Source: Fundicoccus culcitae
GTDB taxonomy: Bacteria; Bacillota; Bacilli; Lactobacillales; Aerococcaceae
Direction of reading: 5' to 3'
DNA length: 64,000 nt
Assembly: GCF_024661895.1 (NCBI RefSeq)
Contig: NZ_CP102453.1
Location: 1,364,001-1,428,000 of the forward strand
Under the pieces are notes generated by a model that saw only the letters and a list, made by a program, of their open reading frames with translations, was not told the origin of the DNA and made no database searches. This document shows, piece by piece, positions 46,912 to 54,738 of this stretch. The position numbers and the translations under genes are program-made. The stretch's first letter is position 1. Each line of letters begins with the position of its first letter.

Positions 46912-47079
46912 GATTCACTTACTTTTAAATAATCCTGTCACCTATCATCAACAAGTTTGCGCTATCAGTTAGACGACCTTTCTGTGTGGATACCATAAAA
47001 AAGGCTATTCTGTCTTCTGCCACCCGAGCAAATGACAGATTAGCCGAATTCGACGCCCACTCCACTCATCAACTAAAAT
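46912..47079. repeat. Dispersed duplicated segment, copy interrupted by the ISL3 element
   Basis: Nearly identical to 27220-27471 except that it has one instead of three 41-bp units. After ACTAAAAT at 47072-47079 the insertion sequence begins; the remaining part, TCAAAAAACCGCAGAAATC, resumes at 48641. Confidence 0.85.
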
Positions 47080-47207
47080 GGCTCAAGAATTTTTGGTGTT
47101 GGTGAGAGAAATCTCACTGACACCTTTTTATATGTAAATATATGAAAAAGCCAGTGAATTCCTATATAATTAAGTCACTACTCAAAATCATAGATAGGAG
47201 AATTCAC

Positions 47208-48551
47208 TTGGCTAACACTCATTATATCGCAAATTTACTTAATATTACAGACGAAAGAATCGAATTTTCTGATACAATCACCCAAGAAATGAAACGGAAT
47301 GTCTGTTGTAAAGTGATTGAAGGTCGATTGTCATATCCATTAAAAGCTTGTTTAAATTGTGGTGCTATCAACCAATCCACAGATGATATGATTAAATATG
47401 GGTTTGATACATCAACCATTACCTTAACTCATATTAATTTCCAACCGTTACTCCTTAGACTAAAGAAACAACGCTATCGCTGTAAACATTGCTTAACAAC
47501 ATCCACTGTAACAACTTCCTTGGTGGATAAAGGTTGCTTTATTTCAAACGATATTAAGCGTACAATCGCCATGGAATTAACTCAAGTACAATCTATGAAA
47601 TTAATAGCCCAACATCTATTTGTCTCACGACATACTGTGTCTACTCAACTGAAACGAGCTGGGAGTTCACTCGCTGCTCAAAAACATTATCTACCAGAGC
47701 ACCTAGGAATCGATGAGTTCAAATCAGTGAATAGTGTTACCCAATCCATGAGCTGTATCTTAATGGACACCCATTCTCATACTTTATTGGATATTCTACC
47801 GGATCGAACGCAAAATGCCTTACGGGATTACTTTATGCGTTTCTCATACGAAAGTCGACAAAAGGTAAAGACGGTCACAATGGACATGTATGCGCCATAT
47901 TATCAATTCTTACAACAGATTTTTCCGAAAGCGAAGATTATCATCGATCGATTCCATTTGGTTCAATTACTCAATCGAACACTAAATAGAGAACGCGTAC
48001 GAGTGATGAATGAGCTAAGGTATAGTAGACCCAGAGACTATACGAAGCTTAAACAACAATGGAAACTCATTCTAATGAATCGAGAGGATTTAGATTTCAC
48101 CGCCTACCAAACCCATCGGTTATATGATGGACTAGTCACTGAAAAAAGCATGGTAAACTATTTACTCAGTCTTGATAAACGATTTGAACAAGTTTATCAT
48201 TTAATGAACGACCTTAAGTCAGACATTGCACAACATAATTACACGGCATTTGAACATGATTTATATGAAACACGAAAGTATCAATTACCTCGAAAGGTAA
48301 GAACAACGATTCAAACCTTACATCGTTATTTACCAGCAATTAAAAACAGTTTAAATTATACGTTATCTAATGGTATTATCGAAGGGACTAATAATAAGAT
48401 AAAAAATATTAAACGAAGTGGTTATGGCTATCGTAATTTTTCAAACTTAAGATATCGTATATTAATCACACAAAATCTCATCAAAAAGGACAAAGAAATC
48501 CGGCCATTATTATTTAAAGATGAAATAAGTAATAAAAAAAGAATTGCTTAA
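47208..48551 (+). CDS. ISL3-family transposase
   Basis: A 447-residue DDE transposase: N-terminal zinc finger (CLNCGAIN with CKHCLTT), helix-turn-helix (MKLIAQHLFVSRHTVSTQLK), then the catalytic residues in LGIDEFKSV, VTMDMYAPYYQFL and NGIIEGTNNKIKNIKRSGYG. Length and motifs are full, so it is probably active. The start is TTG 47208-47210 behind TAGGAGAATT, giving (M)ANTHYIANLLNI; the 22 extra codons of the longer frame lie in the left end of the element. Confidence 0.93.
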   Translation: MANTHYIANLLNITDERIEFSDTITQEMKRNVCCKVIEGRLSYPLKACLNCGAINQSTDDMIKYGFDTSTITLTHINFQPLLLRLKKQRYRCKHCLTTSTVTTSLVDKGCFISNDIKRTIAMELTQVQSMKLIAQHLFVSRHTVSTQLKRAGSSLAAQKHYLPEHLGIDEFKSVNSVTQSMSCILMDTHSHTLLDILPDRTQNALRDYFMRFSYESRQKVKTVTMDMYAPYYQFLQQIFPKAKIIIDRFHLVQLLNRTLNRERVRVMNELRYSRPRDYTKLKQQWKLILMNREDLDFTAYQTHRLYDGLVTEKSMVNYLLSLDKRFEQVYHLMNDLKSDIAQHNYTAFEHDLYETRKYQLPRKVRTTIQTLHRYLPAIKNSLNYTLSNGIIEGTNNKIKNIKRSGYGYRNFSNLRYRILITQNLIKKDKEIRPLLFKDEISNKKRIA

Positions 48552-48573
48552 AAAAATTGTGACTAAAAAAAAC

Positions 48574-48602
48574 GGCCAGGCGTGACTGCGTCACGCTGGC
48601 CT
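48574..48602. terminator. Hairpin at the right end of the ISL3 element
   Basis: GGCCAGGCGTGAC, TGC, GTCACGCTGGCC forms a strong stem with one bulged G, 20 bases after the transposase stop. An A-run precedes it, so termination would be best for transcripts entering from the right. Confidence 0.7.
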
Positions 48603-48647
48603 ACAACTTACCAACACTAAAAAATCAAGAACCACTAAAATCAAAAA

Positions 48648-48685
48648 ACCGCAGAAATCCCCTCACTTCGAGATTTCTGCGGTTT
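48648..48685 (-). terminator. Terminator hairpin, copy 3 of a recurrent module
   Basis: ACCGCAGAAATC and GATTTCTGCGGT pair around CCCTCACTTCGA, with T-runs on both strands. It lies just after the sialidase stop at 48707 and right of the IS. Confidence 0.8.
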
Positions 48686-48706
48686 TATCAATTTAAAACT
48701 AACCTT

Positions 48707-50152
48707 CTACTCCTCCACCAAATATGCCCAATCAAAACGCTTAAACAAAATACAATATTCATTATGCGCCTCATCCGCGTGCTCATACAACACGCCAAAC
48801 GCATCATCCCCAATTTGCTGAATCGCACTGTATGCAAATTTGCCTTCCTGTAACGGCTTCTTAGCCACCCAAGTCAGCGTATCATCAGCATTCACCTTCG
48901 CCACGCGCACGACACCATTCGTCCGCTTCGGTCCATCGGCATTAACCAGCAAAACATATTCTTGCCCATCTTGCACCGTTTGCACCGCCGATAGTTGACA
49001 GTAGACATCATTGACACCTTCATGCGTCGTAATCCCTTCTTCCCATGTCGCCCCGCCATCTAAACTAACCGCCGATTGCACGCTACCAGACAAATTCCGC
49101 ATAAACAGCATCACCGTCCCCGAATTCAACTGCACCGCCACCGCCTCGGTATTTTGCTCCTCACGGTCATCCATGGTCGCCGAATGAATCCGCGTCCCGT
49201 CCGCCAACGTCCGGTCGTCATTCACTGCTTCACCTGACTGCCACGACACCCCATGATCATCCGAATAAATAACTCTGGAAGACTGGGATCCATCTAAAAT
49301 ATACGGATGGTTAGTCGAATAAGTCGGTGCAATCAGCCTTCCTTTGTGTGGCCCAGTGTGTAAGGTCAAACTCACCCCAGGCCCAATACCGTAAAATTTC
49401 ATCCAATCGGCTTTTACTTGCGTCGTAATATCCTTTGGACACGACCACGTTTTCCCTTCATCATCCGAATGCGACTCCCATAAATACATACTTTTCGCAA
49501 TCCGAAATGGCGACGCCGAATGAGTCACAAAAAAGACATTCCCAATCTTAGTGTCATTTTCATAAAGGTCACCTAAGTCACTATAAGGCGCTTGCGTCGA
49601 TTCTAAAACTACGCGATAGTCCGTTGCTTCTCCTTGAGGCGTAAAAACCTGACCGCCTTCGCGCGCCGTATAGGCTTCACCCTCTTTATACAAAGCTAAG
49701 TAACCATCAACAAATTGCTTTTCATCCAACGGTTCTTTACCTTGCTCCACCAAGTCACGATTATCCTCCAACATCCCAAACAAGCCACGGATTTCCGGAT
49801 ACATTCCAAAAATAGAAAAAATACGTTCCGTCGTCGGATCTTGAATCAAAGTCATATCGATATTTACAGGTGTCCCAAAATCAGGATGTTCAGCATGAGG
49901 ATTCGTCGCTAAGTCAACAATCGTAATGTTATCACCCCACGTATCCCCATTATCTTCCGAACGACGCACCACCATATCAATGTTACCCCAGTCAAAATGA
50001 TGGTCATGGCGTTGGTCAATCCCAGCAATTAAAGTCCCCTTCTTAGTTTTCAATAGCGAAGGGATACGATAGCTAGCAACTTGATCAGTCGATGCATCGT
50101 CAATTAAACGGCTTTCAAAAACCATCGTCGCTTGTGTTAATTTGTTTATCAT
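48707..50152 (-). CDS. Exo-alpha-sialidase, GH33-like (copy 1)
   Basis: A 481-residue sialidase. It has the arginine motif SYRIPSLLKTKKGTLIAG, an Asp-rich loop (DQRHDHHFDWGN) and four Asp-boxes: SEDNGDTW, SDDEGKTW, SDDHGVSW and SLDGGATW, spread as in six-bladed sialidase propellers. It should release terminal sialic acid. There is no signal peptide, lectin domain or cell-wall anchor, so the enzyme is predicted to be cytoplasmic and to act on imported sialoglycans, which is uncommon. Close paralogue at 51274-52722. AAAGGAG precedes the ATG. Confidence 0.9.
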   Translation of the reverse strand: MINKLTQATMVFESRLIDDASTDQVASYRIPSLLKTKKGTLIAGIDQRHDHHFDWGNIDMVVRRSEDNGDTWGDNITIVDLATNPHAEHPDFGTPVNIDMTLIQDPTTERIFSIFGMYPEIRGLFGMLEDNRDLVEQGKEPLDEKQFVDGYLALYKEGEAYTAREGGQVFTPQGEATDYRVVLESTQAPYSDLGDLYENDTKIGNVFFVTHSASPFRIAKSMYLWESHSDDEGKTWSCPKDITTQVKADWMKFYGIGPGVSLTLHTGPHKGRLIAPTYSTNHPYILDGSQSSRVIYSDDHGVSWQSGEAVNDDRTLADGTRIHSATMDDREEQNTEAVAVQLNSGTVMLFMRNLSGSVQSAVSLDGGATWEEGITTHEGVNDVYCQLSAVQTVQDGQEYVLLVNADGPKRTNGVVRVAKVNADDTLTWVAKKPLQEGKFAYSAIQQIGDDAFGVLYEHADEAHNEYCILFKRFDWAYLVEE

Positions 50153-50309
50153 GTCATGCTCCTTTAATGTAATGTTGCATTTGTCCTTACTCTGCTAGAT
50201 AGAAGGCACAGCCCCATTCGCTCTATGCCCCAAATTGTCATATCAAATATTCTGAGGAGTAATAACGGTCACTCATTTCCCTCATACTGTTTTACCCAGA
50301 TTCTAGACA
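50153..50309. promoter_or_regulatory. Upstream region of sialidase copy 1
   Basis: The promoter of the sialidase gene should be here, but I cannot single out boxes. AACGGTCACTCATTTCCCTC at 50266-50285 read on the minus strand (GAGGGAAATGAGTGACCGTT) resembles the GGGAAGTGAGGAACCGTC boundary motif of other arrays. Confidence 0.35.
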
Positions 50310-51170
50310 GAATCAGCTTATTCTGTCCTTTTTTACTCGGATTTTGGACAGAATAAAGCTATTCTGTCCTTTTTTACCTGAATTTTGGACAGAATCAGGC
50401 TATTCTGTCCTCTTTCACCTGAATTTTGGACAGAACCAAATTAAGACTATTCTGTCTTTTGCTACTTGAGCAGATGACAGATTAACGCTATTCTGTCTTT
50501 TGCTACTTGAGCAGATGACAGATTAATGCTAATCTGTCCTTTTTTACTCGGATTTTGGACAGAATAGACTTATTCTGTCCTTTTTCACCTGGATTTTGGA
50601 CAGAATCAGGCTATTCTGTCCTCTTTCACCTGAATTTTGGACAGAACCAAATTAAGACTATTCTGTCTTTTGCTACTTGAGCAGATGACAGATTAACGCT
50701 ATTCGGTCTTTTGCTACTTGAGCAGATGACAGAATAACGCTATTCTGTCCTTTTTTACCCAAATTTTGGACAGAAGCAAATTAAGACTATTCTGTCTTTT
50801 GCTACTTGAGCAGATGACAGATTAACGCTATTCGGTCTTTTGCTACTTGAGCAGATGACAGATTAATGCTATTCTGTCCTTTTTCACCTGAATTTTGGAC
50901 AGAACCAAATTAACACTATTCTGTCTTTTGCTACTTGAGCAGATGACAGATTAACGCTATTCTGTCTTTTGCTACTTGAGCAGATGACAGATTAATGCTA
51001 ATCTGTCCTTTTTTACTCGGATTTTGGACAGAATAGACTTATTCTGTCCTTTTTTACCTGAATTTTGGACAGAATAGACTTATTCTGTCCTTTTTCACCT
51101 GAATTTTGGACAGAACCAAATTAACACTATTCTGTCCTTTGCTTCCTGCGCAGATGACAGATTAGCTTTA
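50310..51170. repeat. Array of about 21 palindromic 41-bp units (ATTCTGTC family)
   Basis: Two unit types alternate. Type A is TATTCTGTCCTTTTTTACCT plus GAATTTTGGACAGAAT; type B is TATTCTGTCTTTTGCTACTT plus GAGCAGATGACAGATTAACG. Both pair an (A)TTCTGTC arm with GACAGAA or GACAGAT. Starts at 50319, 50360, 50401, then 50448, 50489 and 50530 show a 41-bp period with one 47-bp step where ACCAAATTAAG is inserted. Larger blocks of several units are themselves repeated. No open frame or direct-repeat/spacer pattern of CRISPR type. Confidence 0.9.
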
Positions 51171-51273
51171 TTCGGTCACGAAATCAGTCATTTGATGACC
51201 GATTAGCTTTATTCATCGTCTGCACCACAGTTCCCGCAGCATCCCCCATCATCCACCGGCGATATTTATTCGG

Positions 51274-52722
51274 TTATTCTTCAGTCAGATACGCCCAATC
51301 AAAGGTTTTAAACAGAATGCTGTATTCGGTGCGGTCTTCGGTGGTGTGCTCGTAGAGGACACCAAACAGATCAGCGTCGATTTGCTGAATGGCGTTGTAG
51401 GCGTATTTGCCGGCCTGAATCGGCTTTTTGGCCAGCCAGGTGAGCGAATCGTCCGGGTTGACCTTGGCCACGCGGACCACGCCGTTGGTGCGTTGCGGTC
51501 CGTCGGCGTTCACCAACAAGACATATTCCTGGCCTTCTTGAACGGTCTGAATGGCGGCCAGCTGGCAATAGACGTCGGTCACACCCGTATGCGTCGTGAT
51601 GCCGTCTTCCCACGTTTGCCCGCCGTCAATCGATTTAGCCGACTGGACATAGCCCGACAAATTGCGCATAAACAGCAAGACGGTGCCGCTGTTCAATTGC
51701 ACCGCCGACGCCTCGGTATTTTGCTCCGCCACCGCGTCCATGGTCGCCGAGTGGATGCGCGTGCCGTCCGCCAACGTCCGGTCGTCGTTGACCGCGGCCC
51801 CCGCCTGCCACGTCTCCCCATGATCATCCGAATAGATAACTCTGGAAGACTGGGAGCCGTTCAATTCATAAGGGTGGTTGGTCGAATAGGTCGGCGCTAC
51901 AAGACGACCATTGTCGAGCGTCAAACTCACGCCTGGCCCAATGCCAAAAAAAGCCATCCATGGTTCTTTGACTTGCGGCGTAATATCTCGCGGCGACGAC
52001 CAACTTTGCCCCTCGTCGTCAGAATACGACAACCACAAGAACATCGCCTTGGCAATCCGGAACGGCGCATCCATAAAGTACACATTCCCAATTTTTGTGT
52101 CGTTTTCGTACAAGTCCCCTAAATCGTGGTACGGCGCCCGCGCCGACTCCGTAATCACCCGGTAGGCCGTCTTTTGGTGGTCCGGCGTATAGATGTACCC
52201 CTCTTCGCGCACCGTGTAAACCTCCGACCCCTTATAAACCGCCAAATAAATATCACTGCCTACCGCAAGGTGTTGCGCTTCTTTCTGCAGTGGTTGGTTA
52301 TTTTCGTGCCGTTGTTTATTATCTTCTAAAATGCCATAAGACCCTTGAATTTCAGGAAACATCCCAAAAATCGAAAAAATACGTTCCGTCGTCGGGTCTT
52401 GCAATAGCGTCATGTCAATATTCATCGCTGAATTATATTCTGGGTGCTTGGCTTGCGGGTTGGTTGGTAGGTCCACAATCGGAATTATCGGTCCCCACGT
52501 TTGGCCGTTATCTTCGGAACGGCGCACAACCATGTCGATATTGCCCCAGTCCCAATGGTGGTCGTGACGCTGGTCAACCCCTGCAATCAGCGTTCCCTTC
52601 TTCGTTTTAAGTAGCGACGGAATGCGGTAACTAGCCACTTTGTTGGGATCCTTGTCCGCCAACAAACGGCTTTCAAACAAAATCTGTGGTTCAGTTATAT
52701 TCGGCGTAATTTGCGTCATCAT
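51274..52722 (-). CDS. Exo-alpha-sialidase, GH33-like (copy 2)
   Basis: Paralogue of 48707-50152, 482 residues, with the same SYRIPSLLKTKKGTLIAG motif and Asp-boxes SEDNGQTW, SDDEGQSW, SDDHGETW and SIDGGQTW; most differences are conservative and there is a short extra segment near residue 140. It too lacks a signal peptide. The gene is visibly GC-richer than copy 1, especially at third codon positions, so the copies have diverged in base composition or arrived separately. AAAGGAG stands before two adjacent ATGs. The stop is followed at once by GATATTTATT in reverse, the recurrent end motif. Confidence 0.9.
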   Translation of the reverse strand: MMTQITPNITEPQILFESRLLADKDPNKVASYRIPSLLKTKKGTLIAGVDQRHDHHWDWGNIDMVVRRSEDNGQTWGPIIPIVDLPTNPQAKHPEYNSAMNIDMTLLQDPTTERIFSIFGMFPEIQGSYGILEDNKQRHENNQPLQKEAQHLAVGSDIYLAVYKGSEVYTVREEGYIYTPDHQKTAYRVITESARAPYHDLGDLYENDTKIGNVYFMDAPFRIAKAMFLWLSYSDDEGQSWSSPRDITPQVKEPWMAFFGIGPGVSLTLDNGRLVAPTYSTNHPYELNGSQSSRVIYSDDHGETWQAGAAVNDDRTLADGTRIHSATMDAVAEQNTEASAVQLNSGTVLLFMRNLSGYVQSAKSIDGGQTWEDGITTHTGVTDVYCQLAAIQTVQEGQEYVLLVNADGPQRTNGVVRVAKVNPDDSLTWLAKKPIQAGKYAYNAIQQIDADLFGVLYEHTTEDRTEYSILFKTFDWAYLTEE

Positions 52723-52759
52723 ACAGGCTCCTTTGTTTAACTTGGTTTTGTGACATCGC

Positions 52760-52830
52760 GCATAGCACTTTGGGCGCTATGCTCGTTTTTGTAATTGCGG
52801 GCGTAGCACATTGAGCGCTATGCTCGCTTA
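52760..52830. repeat. GCATAGC/GCTATGC palindromic repeat, two units 41 bp apart
   Basis: GCATAGCACTTTGGGCGCTA and GCGTAGCACATTGAGCGCTA, each followed by TGCTCG, begin at 52760 and 52801. Arms GC(A/G)TAGC and GCTATGC enclose nine or so bases. They lie just upstream of sialidase copy 2 and could influence its promoter. Confidence 0.75.
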
Positions 52831-52891
52831 TGTTTGTGTGGTTGGTATTTTTTCTCAGGGTGTTCCATTTAGATTGTAGCAGTGATATTTA

Positions 52892-53779
52892 TTAAAGGTG
52901 TTGGTTTTTGTAATGTTGGTAGGCGCCGAGCAGGCCGGCCTTGTTGCCTAGGGAGGCGAAGGCGATGTGGGTGCGCTGAGCGGCGTATTGGTTGGTGTAA
53001 AATTGTTCAAAATAGTGGGTCAGTTTGGGTTGGAAGTAGTCGGTTTGTTCCATAATGCCCCCGCCGAGAATGACGATTTCGGGGTTGATCAAGCTGACCT
53101 GGTTGATAATGGCTTTGGCGAGTTGCTGGCAATAATCGTCGAGGATGTCTGTGATGACTGGGTCTTGGGCTTCGAGTTGCTTGAAAATGTAGAAGCCGTC
53201 GACTTTTTCATCAGGTCGGGTTTGTTGGACGCGGTTGACGAGCGCACGGGCTGAGACGACGTCCTCAATATTTTGGTCGTTGAGGAAGCTGTAGCCAACT
53301 TCGCCGGCCGAAAATGCGTAGCCGTGGTAAATCTGATGGTTCAAGAAAAGCGCGCCGCCGACGCCGGTGCCGATGGTCAGCATGAGGGCTGAGCTCACCG
53401 GGTGGTGGTTGCCATGGTAGATTTCCCCCAGGAGGGCGGCGTTAACGTCGTTTTCTACCGAGACGGGCAGTCCGTAGGCTTGCTCGAGCTCCTCTCTGAG
53501 GGGCTTGCCCGCGTAGTTGGGTATGTTAGGGTTGGCATGGACGATTTTGCCCGTGTCCGGGTTGACAACGCCCGCGGTTGAGATGGCAATGCCTTGGATG
53601 GTTGGCGTGTGTTGCTGAATTTGATGGATAACTAAATCGATGCGGGTTAGCATGTTGAAGTCTGGCAGGTCGGTGCGTGTGTCGATGCTACCGAGTGTGG
53701 TGGCATGGTTGGTGTCGGCATTCATGATGCCGAATTTGATTTGGGTGCCCCCGATATCGATGAGTGCAATGGTTGTCAT
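52892..53779 (-). CDS. nanK: ROK-family kinase, probable N-acetylmannosamine kinase
   Basis: The 295-residue ROK protein has ALIDIGGTQIKFGIMN, VENDVNAALLGEIYHGN, LTIGTGVGGALFLN and EIVILGGGIMEQ. Like the ROK protein at 30152 it lacks the Cys-rich zinc loop and has no DNA-binding domain. Neighbouring sialidase, NanA and NanE genes make ManNAc the likely substrate, giving ManNAc-6-phosphate for NanE. AAAGGAGG is ten bases before the ATG. GC-rich; its stop codon is inside the AATAAATATCACTGC motif. Confidence 0.82.
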   Translation of the reverse strand: MTTIALIDIGGTQIKFGIMNADTNHATTLGSIDTRTDLPDFNMLTRIDLVIHQIQQHTPTIQGIAISTAGVVNPDTGKIVHANPNIPNYAGKPLREELEQAYGLPVSVENDVNAALLGEIYHGNHHPVSSALMLTIGTGVGGALFLNHQIYHGYAFSAGEVGYSFLNDQNIEDVVSARALVNRVQQTRPDEKVDGFYIFKQLEAQDPVITDILDDYCQQLAKAIINQVSLINPEIVILGGGIMEQTDYFQPKLTHYFEQFYTNQYAAQRTHIAFASLGNKAGLLGAYQHYKNQHL

Positions 53780-53819
53780 GGGGTTGCAGCCTCCTTTTTG
53801 GGTTGGATTTGGTTTGGTT

Positions 53820-54060
53820 GGAAGAATTCAATCCGTTAGGATTGAGAAAAGGCGAGCTTTGCTCGGATTTTATCTTTATGGGTTTGGGTTTGGGTTTGAG
53901 TTGGGAAATTCGATGGTAATCGAATTTGTTCTGCCTGGGTCTTGGGTTTGGATTGGGAAATTCGATGGTAATCGAATTTGTTCTGCTTGATAAGGGTTTG
54001 TGGTACAGCAGTGTCTGCGATAGTCTGCTTAAGCGGACTATAAGGACTTGCACACTTAGT
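53820..54060. repeat. Cluster of short palindromes upstream of nanK
   Basis: Contains GAATTCAATCCGTTAGGATT, GCGAGCTTTGCTCGGATTTTATC, and twice GGGAAATTCGATGGTAATCGAATTTG (53903 and 53955). The same palindromes, in other order and orientation, recur at 62205-62375, so this is a second dispersed repeat family. Confidence 0.75.
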
Positions 54061-54087
54061 GCTAGACTGGGTATTTGTAAACTACTG

Positions 54088-54172
54088 TAAGTGGGAAGTG
54101 AGGAACCGTCAAACCTCAGCTTATTCGGCGGGCACTTTTAGCTAGTTTCAACGGACTTCCATTACCCATTTA
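54088..54172. repeat. 85-bp inverted-repeat element, left copy
   Basis: Begins TAAGTGGGAAGTGAGGAACC, then GTCAAAC, and ends GTTTCAACGGACTTCCATTA, then CCCATTTA, which pair with several mismatches to form a long hairpin. It has the same length and ends as the copy at 56630-56714 on the other side of the CGTCAGAT array and IS66 element. Looks like a MITE or REP-type unit. Confidence 0.7.
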
Positions 54173-54190
54173 CGAGAATTAGTTGTTTGG

Positions 54191-54243
54191 CGTCAGATTC
54201 TTGAGTATCTGACGGGAAATTAGGTGTTTGGCGTCAGATTCTT
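54191..54243. repeat. CGTCAGAT/ATCTGACG palindromic array, left part
   Basis: CGTCAGATTCTTGAGTATCT followed by GACGGGAAATTAGG(T/C)GTTTGG repeats with a 41-bp period (54191, 54232). The second unit is cut by the IS66 element after AGATTCTT and resumes at 56488. Confidence 0.85.
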
Positions 54244-54325
54244 GTACGCGCCTAATAATGAGGTATCTTCTTAAAATTATCCTAGTTTAGTATGATGAAA
54301 TCATCAACAATAAGGAGCGATGATA

Positions 54326-54670
54326 ATGATCGATTTTACTGTACCAGAAACACTTTACTTGATGCCTCAATTCTCTCCAGGAAACCAAGCACTTCAACGA
54401 CTCTTAGCCTTGATTCAATCGAGTGCCGTTTTTGTACGCGATAAGTCAGCTGCTTATCTATTTTGTAATAGTAAGAAAAAGGTCTTACGAATTATCTATT
54501 GGGATGGTCAGCGTTTTATTGAGCTGATTTATCGTATAGATGGCGGCGTCTTCCAATGGCCAACGACAGAACCAAAATTTATGGAAATTTCTCTCTTTCA
54601 AATCGAACGATTATTACGTGGAGATAGCTTGAATCCACCGCTAAAATCTTCTTTTATTTTCAACGATTAA
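54326..54670 (+). CDS. tnpB: IS66 accessory protein TnpB
   Basis: A 114-residue IS66 Orf2 protein: FVRDKSAAYLFCNSKKKVLRI, WDGQRFIELIYRIDGGVFQW and a final LFQIERLLRGD block. Role in transposition is required but not defined chemically. I take ATG at 54326, eight bases after AAGGAG; ATG at 54320 is too close to it. tnpC follows 68 bases later. Confidence 0.9.
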   Translation: MIDFTVPETLYLMPQFSPGNQALQRLLALIQSSAVFVRDKSAAYLFCNSKKKVLRIIYWDGQRFIELIYRIDGGVFQWPTTEPKFMEISLFQIERLLRGDSLNPPLKSSFIFND

Positions 54671-54738
54671 TCGCTATATTTACTAGTAAATATACCATGA
54701 ATATGGTACAATAAACTTAGTGAAAAGAGGTGATATTC

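Larger units (their letters stand above)
46199..47079. other. Non-coding region between GH4 and the ISL3-type element
   Basis: It holds the GH4 terminator, then AT-rich sequence, then an imperfect inverted repeat (ATGCCCAAT near 46775 and ATTGGGCAT near 46904) and from 46912 the second copy of the duplicated segment described at 27220-27477, with one 41-bp ATTCTGTC unit at 47002-47041. No gene is evident. Confidence 0.65.
47080..48633 (+). mobile_element. Complete ISL3-family insertion sequence with 8-bp target duplication
   Basis: Length 1554 bp. The left end GGCTCAAGAATTTTTGGTGT and right end (read inward) GGTTCTTGATTTTTTAGTGT match at about 18 of 23 positions as terminal inverted repeats. 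ACTAAAAT is present on both sides (47072-47079 and 48634-48641), the 8-bp duplication typical of ISL3. The element carries one transposase gene and a hairpin after it. The empty site is at about 27464-27471. Confidence 0.93.

Noticed and set aside
50310-51170. CRISPR array
   Set aside because: The units are contiguous palindromic repeats with only a few bases between them, the intervening bases are themselves repeated, and no cas genes are present.
51346-52122. 258-codon plus-strand frame opposite sialidase copy 2
   Set aside because: It is the antisense shadow of a GC-rich gene that has strong family motifs; no ribosome binding site and arginine-rich low-complexity product.
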